Below are positions 20,329-32,310 of a stretch of 64,000 nucleotides of DNA, one piece after another. Numbering within the stretch: the stretch's first letter is position 1; every line of letters starts with the position of its first letter. Both the position numbers and the translations under genes were made by a program. A model generated the notes under the pieces. It saw only the letters and a program-made list of their open reading frames with translations. It did not search any database and was not told the origin of the DNA. The DNA comes from Hyphodiscus hymeniophilus (Eukaryota; Ascomycota; Leotiomycetes; Helotiales; Hyphodiscaceae). The stretch is from positions 1,178,001 through 1,242,000 of the forward strand of contig VNKQ01000017.1 in the NCBI GenBank assembly GCA_016508695.1, in the 5' to 3' direction.

Positions 20329-23300
20329 GATGGATCATGCCGCTGTGACAGACCTTGGATAGCTGGCTAGTGAACTCGCTATGTATCTAGCATGGGGAGG
20401 GGGGCTTTGCGTAGACTGTGCGAGGTTGAAATAGGTTGTGACGCCGAGGCCAGGACTTCGTGGGATGGCGTAATTTGGAGAAGAAATGTTGAAGATAATG
20501 CCTTCGCGACCAGAATCGCCACTGTAAGCTCGTCTAGGGTCGTTGGAATAAAGAGTCTTGAAGAGGAAGTGGAGTTTATGTGAGATTTCCACGTGATAGC
20601 TCACTATGAGTGATTGTGATTCGAACTTAGCGATACCTGGCCGCTTTTACGAAGAACGGAATGAAATAAGCCATCATCCCCAGGACTACTGTAAATGATA
20701 TGGAAATAACACACTTGAACTACTTAGAGCTACTAAGCCATGGAGTGTCATTTAGGTTCACTCCAAACAGGATTCGAAAGACCTCGAAGCCGTCAAGAAA
20801 GTCCAACCATCAAGCCCTCTTGCACAAGGCGATACCGCTTACCAAGTTATTATGAGCTCAATTCTTGATTGATTTGCTTTGCTTTGGCGTGTGCTTTGGA
20901 AGGTCGGCTGCACGCTCAGACTTTCTGCAGCGCGGGGATACTGACGAAGCACCAAAAGTGCCTTATCCAGCGTATGGTAAGGTAAACATTCCGATTTGGA
21001 TTGTTTCCCCGGCACTTCTCAGGACTTGCAGCGCTTATGCATGGCCGTTTTGATATCAAAACCTCGTGATGCCCGAGCGTTCGTGCACAATCTGTTTGCG
21101 CAGATATAGGTCAAGGATTGGGGGTGTTGACGAGATATTGTTGTTGATCGTATATCTTTCTCTGGCAGCATTTTCGTTCACAGTTACAGAGTAGAGGAAC
21201 GTTCCGAGTGGAAGGACTATGAACCCTAAGTTCAGATAAAGTACCTTTGTACTTCGTACGGAACTTCAGCCTCGTGTCACCTCGTTAATGGCATGTAGCA
21301 AGACCGATGCTGCAGGATTCCTCTTAAGAGAGGTCAGAGCGTGCATGCATCGGACGAATGCAAGATGATAAGCCGATGGTGCATCGTGTCACGAGTGATG
21401 AAGATGCAGAACAGCATACTATAGAGTTTCTCGTCCGACATCGACATCAACCTGGATTCTACGGTGTCTGAAAATATTTACTCAAACCAACATCAAGCCT
21501 GGAGCAGCCAGGGTGATCAGACCGAAGTCACAGCACATTACAGCAGGGAATCGGCGGAAGATGATTTCGGGCCCCGGGGAGTCCAATCCTTTCCTGCTTC
21601 TGTGATTTGGTGGATCATATTCGGAGGATTATGTGCTTGGACGAAATGATCTGAGAGTCAAAGACCTTTACTGCGAAAAAGCCTGCTCGCCTCGGAGCAG
21701 CTGCCGCATTTTAGTTCGTGAGGCTTTCTATCGCTGAGATCTTCAGAAGTACCTCCGTAGTCCACAGCTCTGCAGCAGCTACTAAAATGGAACAGAGGCG
21801 TAACCCTAGTTCTTAATGGGAAGCGGCAGAGCCTTCTATCGAACGATTAAGGACGGAAGACTGAGGATGGGTGAGGCGTACTGTACTCAATATGGAAACG
21901 ATAATCGAGTGTTTCCATCGGGCCGTGTAGGGACGAGGCTGACATTCAGGTCTTGAAAATTGTAGATCAAGGCTTTGAGGTTATTCTAGATATTGAGCCA
22001 GCTTTCAGCCTTGCGTAAGTATGTATTCCCTTGGTTTGAGAACGAGCTGGCCTTCTTCCAATGCGACATGTCTCCTTGGCTTCTATCTCTCTGAACGCTC
22101 GATACCTGGCCAATAGGTAGATCAAGCTGTAAGAAACACCATTTTGAAGGAATTCTCAAAAACCTTGGAGGTCCGATAAAATCAGACCAACAACCCATTC
22201 CCTTTGACAACCGTTGGCTTCCTCTTACCCTTGAACGGGTCTGATCAATTCTAGACTCCAGAGTTCTCTTTCACTGTCGATCAGCTCGTTTCGCCAGTCA
22301 AATGGACATTATGTGATTCGTGCATCAAGGCTAAAAGGTCGATGCAAGCAAAGCTTCGCTCTTGGTTCTTGCATATTACGATTATGAACTGCATCAGGTA
22401 TTGGATGGCCTCTTTTACCCTGTGAGTTTCTGATGCCTTGCTTAAACCAGCCACACTCGGTAAGTACGCCGGGGAAAGGGGCAGAATTTGATATCAGTAG
22501 ACCAAAATGCCGAGGTACTCTGGGCAAGGCTGTGGGCGGTAGATAGTTGGTAAATGAACAATGATATCCAAAGCTGGATATGCACCAATTTCAAAACCCC
22601 AACAAACAACGGGACAATAGGAGAAAATACCGCAGCAGCGCAGTGACTTCAGTATTGCGAGGTGGTGCTGGTGGTGGAGAAGCTCCAGACTACCCCTGAC
22701 GAACGCATAGAGCGGAAGGCCCAGGTACTTCGTACTAGGTACCCTCCGTAGTAACCCAGTGGGACGGATTGCTGTTACTACTTGCCACAGACAACCACTC
22801 CTTGGATTAGATAATAACGCTGTCGAGGAATTTCGAGTCTCTCAGCTTAGCTTGTAGCAAGTGGTCAACAAGGTCACGAGTCAAGATGTTGATGTTCTCG
22901 CCTGAGTTTGTTGGTTGGAGAGGATAAGGATTCTTCCTCCATCCTCCAGCTGAGTTTCCCCTATTTCGATCCAATCCCCCTGCATGATAAGTGTTAGCGC
23001 TGCGTGTCCCTGAGACGTTGCGCTCTTGTGATTCGTCGGCACCCCTGCAGGGGTTGAGACTGATCTAATAAGCAAACCCTCTCCTAATTAATCCCCGTCG
23101 CTCCCAGATATCCCCGTGGGACTTCTCCCTCTTTCAGGTTGACTACCTCCCGTCTTATTTTCTGTGCAACTTCATCCTTACGAAGTATCTCCAAACGAAT
23201 TGTATCTTGATCGTGCTCGTCCACCGCTCCCGGTACGACGACGCGACAGCCGTCCCGCTTCGCCGACCAACAGGCAATACAACAGCAACGAATCATACAG

Positions 23301-23529
23301 CAACACAGCCGACGCGTGGAGTGTGTGCGTCTGGACAAGAACCAATTTACAGAAGAAGGTTTCTTTTTGGGACCGTGGTAACGGAACGCTGTCCTGCGAC
23401 ATATTACCAAAGCCCTGTGAATAGCCCCCTTCTCCGAATCGGCACGAAAGTAAATAATTTCACCTCCCACAACTTCACGAGACAATCACTTGCGCAGCAT
23501 TTTGTCGCAACAAACGACACGATAGAGCG
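20329..23529. other. 3.2-kb intergenic region, no gene seen
   Basis: Shared upstream region of the acyltransferase (minus) and the kinesin (plus). It holds TACCTCCGTA at 21750-21759 and a near copy at 22740-22750, but no convincing exon. Confidence 0.5.
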
Positions 23530-26500
23530 ATGGCCAGCTCTCCGCCAGGATCGCCTGCGGGCATTCCATCACGGCCGGTGAGCGCAATGATGCGTCCTCC
23601 ACGTACAACCAGTCGCATGAGTATGAGCAAAATTGGCGGAGGAAGTAGAGCCTCTGATGAGGATGGGAAGACTTCCGTCAAAGTTGGTAAGGTCGACGTA
23701 CAACATATTCCATCTGCATCCACTGACCTCAGCTCAGCCGTCCGGGTACGACCTCCCCTAAACCCAACAGACCCCGGTTTCGACCTCATCCCACAAAGAT
23801 TTCAACGCTCCATGGTCCAAGTGACTTCCCCGACAAGTCTAGCAATCGATTCTCCACAAGGCCGTAAGCTGTTCGTGTTCGATCGTGTGTTTGGCGAAGA
23901 TGTTACGCAGGAGGGCGTTTGGGATTATCTCATTGAGAGTACAAACGCTTTCGTTCAGGGCTACAATGTTTCCATGCTGGCATACGGTCAATCTGGTGCT
24001 GGAAAATCATATACCATGGGAACCTCTGGACCTGCAGAGCAAAGTGATATGGATGTCATGGGTAAGTCGTTCTCCGCGCAGTCTAAATCTGGATATCTGG
24101 TTCACTCGAGATTGTGACTTGGATTTGTGAAACCAGGGCTAATAAATGCTGTGCTAGGTGTTATTCCCCGGGCTGCTACAGCATTATTTGAGAAGCTGGA
24201 AGGCGTGAAGCCCAACAACCGCAACTCCATATCTGGTCTTCGTACACCGGCGAGATACTCCATGAATGCGGCCTCCATGATGGCCAAAACCGTGGAACGA
24301 GACTGGACTCTGAAGGCCACTTATGTCGAAATATACAATGAGCAACTACGAGATCTGCTGGTTCCCGAACATGTGCCACAACACGAGCGGGGAACTGTAA
24401 CGATCCGAGAGGATGTAAAGGGACACATTCTTCTCACTGGGTTACATCAGGTTGAGATCAATACTGCGGAAGATCTCATGGCTGCACTCAATTTCGGATC
24501 CATGATTCGTCAGACTGATTCGACTGCGATAAACGCCAAATCTTCTCGTTCACATGCTGTGTTCAGTTTAAATCTAATCCAGCGCAAGAACAAGTCAGCA
24601 CAGGGCGCAGAAAAGCGTTTCTCGGTTCCATTGGAGGCTATGACTGGAGGTGACACCATGGTCACAATTGATAGCAAGCTTCATTTTGTCGATTTAGCTG
24701 GAAGTGAAAGACTGAAGAATACCGGAGCTCAAGGCGAACGCGCCAAGGAGGGTATTTCAATCAATGCTGGATTGGCCAGTCTAGGCAAAGTCATTTCTCA
24801 GCTGTCTTCACGCCAGGCTGGATCGCATGTTTCATACCGCGATTCAAAGCTCACTCGACTCCTCCAGGACTCCCTAGGCGGAAATGCGATTACGTACATG
24901 ATCGCCTGTGTCACGCCAGCAGAGTTTCACTTGAGTGAAACTCTAAATACAGTGCAGTACGCACAGCGGGCACGGGCTATTCAGAGTAAGCCGAGAATCC
25001 AGCAAGTGTCAGACGAGAGCGATAAGCACGCTTTAATCGAACGCTTAAAGGCTGAAGTTGCTTTCCTGCGAGAGCAAATCCGAAGCACCGAGCGAGGAGG
25101 TGATCGTCCGCGGCTGCCTTCGAGCGAGCGGCCTGAGCGACAAAATGAGCGAGAAGTTGAGCTTCAAAATCAATTACTCGACACTCAAGAAAATTACACG
25201 GCATTGAGTGGACGACATGCAAAGCTAATCTCCGAAATGGCAAAGGCACGAGATGGGGAAATTGCTGATAACCAAGCATTTGAGGATACATTGGGTGACA
25301 GTGCCACAGAGCGGCTCAAACGCTCCAATTCTTTTGCCGAAGCTGTAGAACAGGTTGTTTTGGAGTACGAGAAGACTATCCAGACCCTTGAACAGTCACT
25401 CTCAAGCACTCGCTCAACACTTTCAAGCACCGAGACCAGCCTTCTCGAGAAGGAGACAAAATGTGCCTACGTCGAGACCGTGAACCAACAGCTCCAGGCA
25501 CGCCTTCAAAAGCTGATTGATCGCGAGTCAAGCACCGAACACTATCTTCATGACCTAGAAGCGAAGCTTGATGGCCACACTTCCGGCGAGGAGAAGAACT
25601 CGGCCATTGTTATGGAGCTCCGCAAAGAAATCGCCCGAGTCAGAGAAAACGAGGCGAGCTGCGAAGATTACATTTCTACTCTCGAGGAGCGACTCGCCGA
25701 GGCCGATCAGGACGCTGAGCTCATGCAGCGAGAGATTGACCGTCTAGAACATGTCGTCGAACGCCAAAGAAGTCTAGGTAAGCTAGACAACTTGCTTTAC
25801 GAGCTCGACCATATCCAACAGGATGGCAAGAATGTCGAAACAGAGGCCGTGTCTGTGAACGGTAAACGATCGTTCATGGATCATTCTCGACAACAAAGCC
25901 TGGCTAGCAGACGAAGCCACAAGGACGTTATCCTTGAAAACGAGGACGAAGAAGAAGACAGTTCCGCTCCTATTACTCCCCAGGAGCTTCCGCAGAATAG
26001 ACATCGTTCAGAAACGGACGGTCCTGCTGATAATGGCGAGCCCATCGACGGTGAGGTTGCTGATCAGACATCGCTTCCCGCACCCTTGGAGAGCTACCCC
26101 CCACAAAGTCCGGCACAAACAAAGTTCGTTGAAGATAAGTTGGAGAATGTTACTCAAGAGTTGTTCGATCTCAAAGTAGAGCATGAGTCCGCTATCAACG
26201 AATTTGATCTTCTATCGGCCAAATACGAGGAAGCCCTCCGAACCCTAGCGGAACTCCAGGACGCTGTTGATGAAGCACGTCACCCTGGTAATAACCGCGA
26301 TTCTCTTTTGTCCATATCCACGCCGGTTACGACAAGGCCCACTTCTTTTTTAGCAGACGCGAGGGTGAACGAGCTAAAGGATGGAGGACAATATTCATCC
26401 TCGCGATCGCTCTCATCGGAGTTGTCCTCAGCTGGGGAATTGCCCGGCAATACGGAAATATCTGATGCTGAAGCCGCGATCAAGAAGTCGGAGTCAGGGG

Positions 26501-28947
26501 ACGTGGCTAGAGATGTGGCCAGTGACGAGACTATTGCGGTGGAGGTAGAAAGTTTGAGAAAGCTTGCAGCAGAGAAGGAGCAAGCACAGACACAGTTGTC
26601 CCAGAAGTACGCCCAACTCGAAGAACAACATATAGATGCGCTGGATCTGGTTGAGGAACTCAAGACCGAGATTTCAAAGGCCAGGATGAACGAGGCGGCG
26701 TCTCCGCGAGCGGCGACGACCCCAGTCATTCGTCGGAAGTCGAGTCAGAACGTCATGATCATTGACAAAGCCCATCGAGCATTTGCGTCTTTGCGAAATA
26801 TTGCTTCTGAAAGCTTCGAAGCCGAGCCGGACGTCATGGCGAACTTCGAACTGAATCTGAATACGGCAATGCATGAGTTGCACGCACGATCGGAGCGGGT
26901 GCAGGAATTAGAAGCAGACATAACTGCAGTGAAGAAAGAGATGGAGACGAAGATGACGATCATTTCCGGCCTCACTCGAGAGCGATCCAGCATGAAGGCA
27001 TCACCTATGGACATGTCAGTCGTATCTACAATGCGAGATCAGTTGATGCAGAGCGAGAGTCAAATAAGATTACTTCATGAAAGTCATGCGGCCCGGGAGA
27101 AGGAGCTTCATGATGAGGTAGAGGGTCTCCGCGTTACCATTGATGCTCACGCCGCTTCTGCCGACGGCGAAAAGATGGTTAGCAACGATCGGGAAGCTCA
27201 GAAAGAAGTCCAAGACAAGAAGATAGCTGATTTACAGTCCGAGTTGGCCAGCTGGGAAGGACGACACCAGACCGCTCTGACGTCGATGGAGAAGTCCGAG
27301 AAGCTTTTACTCTCAACTATCGCGGAGCTCGAGCAACAGATGGCGAACGTTAGTGCTGGACAGACAGTCCGGGAGACTGATGCCAATGATGAAGTGGTAA
27401 GCAATCTCCAGAAGGAGATCGATGAGCACAAAGCTGCAGTGGCTGCCAACGCCGCTCGAGTCACACAACTCGAGCAATCGCACGCATCCACTCGAGAACA
27501 GCTCGACGAAGTCACCAAATCTCGGGATGTTACATTTGCAGAGATGGAACAACACAAGGCACTGGTCGCCAGACTCGAACAACAGATCAATGAGCATGAG
27601 GACGTTGTCAAGACTCATCAAGATGGGCTCAATCTCTTACATGCAAATCACGCAAAGGCTCTCGATGAGCTCGAGACTGCAATGCACACAGATTATGAAG
27701 TTCGTGTAGCAGAACTCACATCCAAACACCAAGCAAGCACCGAGGCTCTCACAACCGAGTTAGCTGAAGCTCGTGATGATCTGACCAAGATCGCCACGCA
27801 AGTTGCATTTGCCCTAGGTGTCGATGTCAGCACCGAGAAGTTGCAGAACCGAATCTCCGACCTCATCGAAGACCAGAAAGCTTTGGACGAGGAGCAGAAG
27901 AAGAATGTCGAAATCCAGCAACATGTAGTGGAGATTTCTACCATTAACAATACGGTTATGAAGGAACTCGAGACCGTCAAAGCCGAACTTGCTGGCTTAC
28001 TCCTTCAGACTGCCGATGGTGCCAAACTCAAGGCTGAGCACAACACAGTTTCTGAGCAACTTGCAGCGTTGAAAAAGGAGATGTACGACTTAGAGACGAA
28101 AAACAAGAAGAATTCCCGTCTTGTGGAGGAACTCGAAGATCAGTTGGCGTCGAACTTCGATCAGCACCAGATTGCCAACAACCGCCTTTCAACATTACAA
28201 ACTGAACGTAATACACAATTTGAGGAAGCAAATGCGAATCACGTTCGTGTCCAAGGCGAGCTGCAGGCAATCAAGGAGGAGTTTGCTACTCTACAGGTAA
28301 GTAATACTCTCGTATATTATGTTCGTTGGCTAATACAATTACAGGCCAAATATGAAGAAGTGCAAGGTCTTGAGCCAGATTCCAATCCCGGACGCTCCAA
28401 CTCGAATTCACATCTGCATAAGTCCACGTCGGTTGCATCGTTACCATCACCTCCACCTGCCATTCCGTTACCTCCTCTTCCTGGTACCGTGGGAGGTGTA
28501 ATGTCGCCAAATAACGCAGCTTCTATCCCCGTTCCACCAACACCAACCCTGGCAAATCGACCTACCAGCAAAGATCTTGCCATTTCACAGATCCAAGAGG
28601 ATCAAGAAGCTCGCATTCGAACCATCGAAAAACAGTTGGGCGCCGAGAGGCAACTCACCACAACTCTCGAGGAGGCACTCACAGACCTCGAGAGACAGAG
28701 CAACAAGGTCAAGGCCGACTGTGACGCTTGGAGACGGCGTGCAGCTGATCTCGAGTCGGAGCTCAAGAAAGCCAAGGAGAGAGAGGTCAATAGCAGTGCG
28801 GAGAAGGAGAACCGATGGAGTATGCTCCAGGTCGAGGAGGAGAGAAAGAAAAGACGAGATGCCGAGATTGCACGCGCTCATCTGGAAGAGAGAATGAACG
28901 CTATCAGCAAAAAGAAGAAGAACAAGGGCAGCCTGAACTGTTTCTAA
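23530..28947 (+). CDS. Kinesin motor protein, kinesin-4-like, with long coiled-coil stalk
   Basis: Exons 23530-23686, 23738-24061, 24158-28296 and 28345-28947 (introns 51, 96 and 48 nt) give 1740 residues. An N-terminal motor domain spans about residues 50-430. It has the entry strand VAVRVRPP, P-loop GQSGAGKSYTMG (136-147), switch I NAKSSRSHAVF, switch II VDLAGSER, and the neck-proximal YRDSKLTRLLQDSLGGNA. GISINAGLASLGKVIS with LNTVQYAQRARAI is closest to the kinesin-4 group (KIF4/KIF21). About 1000 residues of heptad-rich stalk follow, with a Ser/Pro- and acid-rich interruption near residue 800. A proline-rich stretch (SPPPAIPLPPLPG) precedes a last coiled coil and a polybasic end (SKKKKNKGSLNCF). 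Kinesin-4s act in spindle or microtubule-length control; the exact fungal role is not deducible. Introns 1 and 3 are in-frame and stop-free. Confidence 0.88.
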
Positions 28948-30225
28948 GAGTATTCGAAGAAACGTTCTCCCTTGTTCATTCGCTCTCTTCCAAAGATCAG
29001 ATGTTTCGATCTCCTCCTTCACGAACATTTCCTTTCATGAATCTTGTTGTTTTTGACTATTATACCGTTTCCCAGCACATACTTCTTGCACAAAGCTAAC
29101 TTAACGACGGATTTGAGACGAGTGGAGATCTACTTGATCGCCTGTAATTCTGTTTACGTGCGCGCGATTTACGAGATACCACATCTTATTTTTGCTGGTG
29201 TTTGGAAAGCTTGCGAGCTTTGTGAGTTTTTGCTTGGGCACATTTACATAGCTTTGCGCAAGCTGGCCTAATTTGAGATTTGATGAACCTGCGGGCATAT
29301 TCTGTTTTTCCTTCTCGAGATCGGCTTTGTGGATGAAGGGAGAGAGAGAGGAAGAGATCTAATGAATAGATGCGAGATGTGTGGATGGGGCAATGATGCT
29401 GTTCATTGCTTGCTTTGGGTACAAAAGTTCTTCAGCTTGTGGAGAGGGTGAGGGATGGATAGCAGACACATATACCACCAATAAACCGAGTTCTTCAGTA
29501 GACAATCCCTTATGATGGGTGATCTCTGATTCCCTGCATTCTTGTGATTGCCAAGTGGGCACAAACAAAAACACTCTCCAAGGGGGCGCCAACTTGAATT
29601 CAAGAAGAGCATACACGAACGAGCCTTTGATCAATTTCTGTCCTCATCTCCCAAGAGTGGTTTCACGTTCCACAAGCACAGCCTCAAGTTCGAGCAGGAA
29701 CTGAGATTGCACCCAATGCCGTCGATAGTTGGTCAACTAAACCTTGAATATGAGGCGAAGTATATTAGGTTGCAAGTAGGCTGGTTTCTATGTACCAGGA
29801 CTTCAAGCCAGGACATTTCCTTCATCATGAGGCATCTGTCGTGATCATTTCTGTCCCATGCTTGTGTAGTTCACAGTAGTTCTCGAATCTGTAGGGCATG
29901 CAGTCTTGCAACATTTGACTGCTTAAAGATTCTGCATAGTCCACCTACATCATGAAGGAATCACTTTATGGTGATGATGATTCCAAGTTTTCTTGTCTTC
30001 CAGTTATGCCACGCGTGATATGAGCCAAGGGTTCAAATTATCGACCGCCGGCAGTTCACGGCAAGTAGACATTTCGATATACATTGAGTTGGAGCACACC
30101 TACAAGTTCTTTGTTACATTGTCCGGCTGTTTGCTCTCGTGAATTTGATTGAGGGTAGCAGAATTGCTACATCAATTTGGATAATTCCGAGGCATCGTCT
30201 CAGCCGGAATGCGGCCCTGCAAAAA

Positions 30226-30232
30226 TTTAGCC
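30226..30232 (-). promoter_or_regulatory. XlnR/Xyr1-like element upstream of AA9
   Basis: TTTAGCC, the complement of GGCTAAA, lies 403 bp before the AA9 start. GGCTAR is the known binding core of the fungal (hemi)cellulase activator XlnR/Xyr1. CreA-type SYGGRG sites occur at 30328-30333 (CTGGGG) and 30378-30383 (CCGGGG). Such short sites also occur by chance. Confidence 0.35.
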
Positions 30233-30550
30233 GGAACTTTCAGATTTCGAAACTTTCCCTGCTACTGGTCACCACAGAATGGCCATCAGATCATCTGGCC
30301 GGGATATAGATGAGGGCATGGTAAAAGCTGGGGAAATTGGCGGCATTTTCAACACACATGCCGCTGAACCTTGGAACCCGGGGGCGCCATCTGCAGTCAA
30401 TCTCTTGGTATCCCAATTGGGAGGTGGAATCACCATAACTTGAGAGTTTCTTCCGAAATCAATATATCTGCAATGGTTTTCGGTCTATAGCTCCTCTGAT
30501 CTGGCCGTGATAGCCGTCCAGGGCGCATATGGGGCACATGGCTTTCTGGG

Positions 30551-30558
30551 TATAAGAG
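30551..30558 (+). promoter_or_regulatory. TATA box of AA9 gene
   Basis: TATAAGAG, 84 bp before the start codon, a good core-promoter match for a strongly regulated secreted-enzyme gene. An upstream in-frame ATG at 30560 lies too close to this box to be in the transcript. Confidence 0.55.
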
Positions 30559-30634
30559 GATGGTCACTCTTGCATCAAGACTCTCTTTCTCCTTCATTCA
30601 TGATCTTATCTTATCTTCAAATATCTCCTTCATC

Positions 30635-31698
30635 ATGAAACTCTTCAATTCTCTTCTCACCTTTGCCGGCTTGGCACAAGCCCATTACAACTTCCCTGCT
30701 ATGATATATGGAGGCGCAACGACTGTCGACTGGGCCGATGTTCGTCAATGGACAGGATATTATACCTTTGATCCAGTGACGACAGTATCGACACTCGATA
30801 TCAGATGCAATGTCGATGGCTCCACAGCCTTCGCAGCCCAGACCTTGTCCGTGGCTGCTGGTCAACCGCTTGGTTTCACCGTAAACCCAGACATCTATCA
30901 CCCAGGTCCAGTATTGGCATACATGGCCAAGGTCCCGAGCGGATATACAGCTGCAAACTGGGATGGAGACGGCTCTGTGTGGTTCAAGATTTATGAAGAT
31001 GGACCAGGGGGGTATGGAACCCAAGCTTTGACGTGGCCGTCTATGGGTATGCCAGACGTTCGCTCGCTCAACTCTCACATCACTGATGCATACAGACGCT
31101 ACCACGGTGACCTTCACCATCCCGGCGGGTACCCCCAGTGGTGACTATCTCTTCAGGGTTGAGCATATCGCACTGCATACCGCATCGAGCGTTGGAGGTG
31201 CCCAGTTCTATCTTTCTTGCGGTCAGATCACAGTGACCGGAGGAGGCAGTGGGACACCAGGACCGCTCGTCGCCTTCCCTGGCGCATACAGTGCGACCGA
31301 CCCTGGAATTCTGATAGACATCTACTATCCAGTAGTAAGTTGTTCCTCATTGCGAACTCTGAACATCATCTGACCGACGCCAGCCAACGACTTATACCCC
31401 ACCAGGACCAGCCGTCTGGACTGGCGGCGCAGGTGGAGGAGCTTCGCCGCCACCAGCAACATCGATAAAAGCCACGACTCCCGCTACGAGCGCAACATCA
31501 GTGAAGACGACGAGCAAGGCGACGACTTTGACAACTTCGAAAACTTCGACAACCTCGACGTCGGCGAAGACAAGCCCCACCGGAGCCATCGTCCCAAAAT
31601 ATGGACAGTGCGGCGGTAATGGGTGGACTGGCGGCACTGTGTGTGCTGCTGGAAGCACTTGCACTTCTTCGTCTCAGTACTACTCGCAGTGCCTGTGA
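30635..31698 (+). CDS. AA9 lytic polysaccharide monooxygenase with C-terminal CBM1
   Basis: Exons 30635-31046, 31096-31334 and 31384-31698 (49-nt introns) give 321 residues. The signal peptide of 16 residues ends LAQA, so the mature protein starts with His17 (HYNFP), the N-terminal half of the copper histidine brace. The second copper ligand is the His of IYHPGPVLAYMAKVP, and the axial Tyr is in GGAQFYLSC. RVEHIALH supplies the conserved second-sphere His. After the catalytic domain comes a Thr/Ser/Lys-rich linker. A family 1 cellulose-binding module follows, with YGQCGGNGWTGGTVC, then STC and the terminal YYSQCL. AA9 enzymes oxidatively cleave cellulose or hemicellulose outside the cell. It is convergent with an AA11 gene 612 bp away. 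Confidence 0.95.
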
Positions 31699-32310
31699 GT
31701 GGGGGAGCTTCTTGGCTACAGAATCGATCAAGGGAGGACGTGTTGAGTATTCGTTCGACTCCCTCTTGTCTCGATTGCTGAGCCACGACACTCATTATTC
31801 TAAATCAGAGCTGGTTGGAGGATAGTTTGATGGAGCTGTCATTGAGGTAGTATTGCAGGAATCTTGACGAATTTGTGATAATGAATATTCAGCATGATCT
31901 GATGTCGCCTACGGCGTCGTCGGAGTCCGACGACGAGCTGCTTGATAAAGATGTATGTTAGTTCGTGTTGGAGTAGTTCGAGATGCTACCCCTGTGCGAC
32001 TATTTCCCACATATTCCGGACATGAACCCATGTTGTCTTTACCGTGTCGTGTATCATGCATTCATCACGTTTCGTTTAATTCATTTTAAAGTCAGTCACG
32101 TTGCAAAAAGAGGGTAATATTTCTTGATAGATGTTCATTGCCTGAAAGGCTTTTAATATTTACAAAAACTCCTATCAATCTAGCCAGACTGATGTGAAAA
32201 CCCCCCAAAGTGTCAAATTACAAAAGAAAAACCTTGACCCAAAGCTGGGAAGATTAAAAAACCCCAATTTCCCCATTGCTTGCCTGTACATGGAAAGAAT
32301 GCATATGTCT
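31699..32310. other. Intergenic between AA9 and AA11 3' ends
   Basis: 612 bp between the two convergent stop codons; AT-rich with oligo-T runs, no coding frame. 3' UTRs and polyadenylation sites of both genes should lie here. Confidence 0.6.

Larger units (their letters stand above)
28948..30634. other. Intergenic region with AA9 promoter, no gene seen
   Basis: 3' flank of the kinesin and about 1.6 kb upstream of the AA9 gene. No coding frame is convincing. Confidence 0.55.

Noticed and set aside
24062..24157. Alternative kinesin acceptor at about 24136 giving an extra GLINAVL before GVIPRA
   Set aside because: The CTAAT branch site lies just after it and the later CTAG acceptor gives the family-typical MGVIPRA join.
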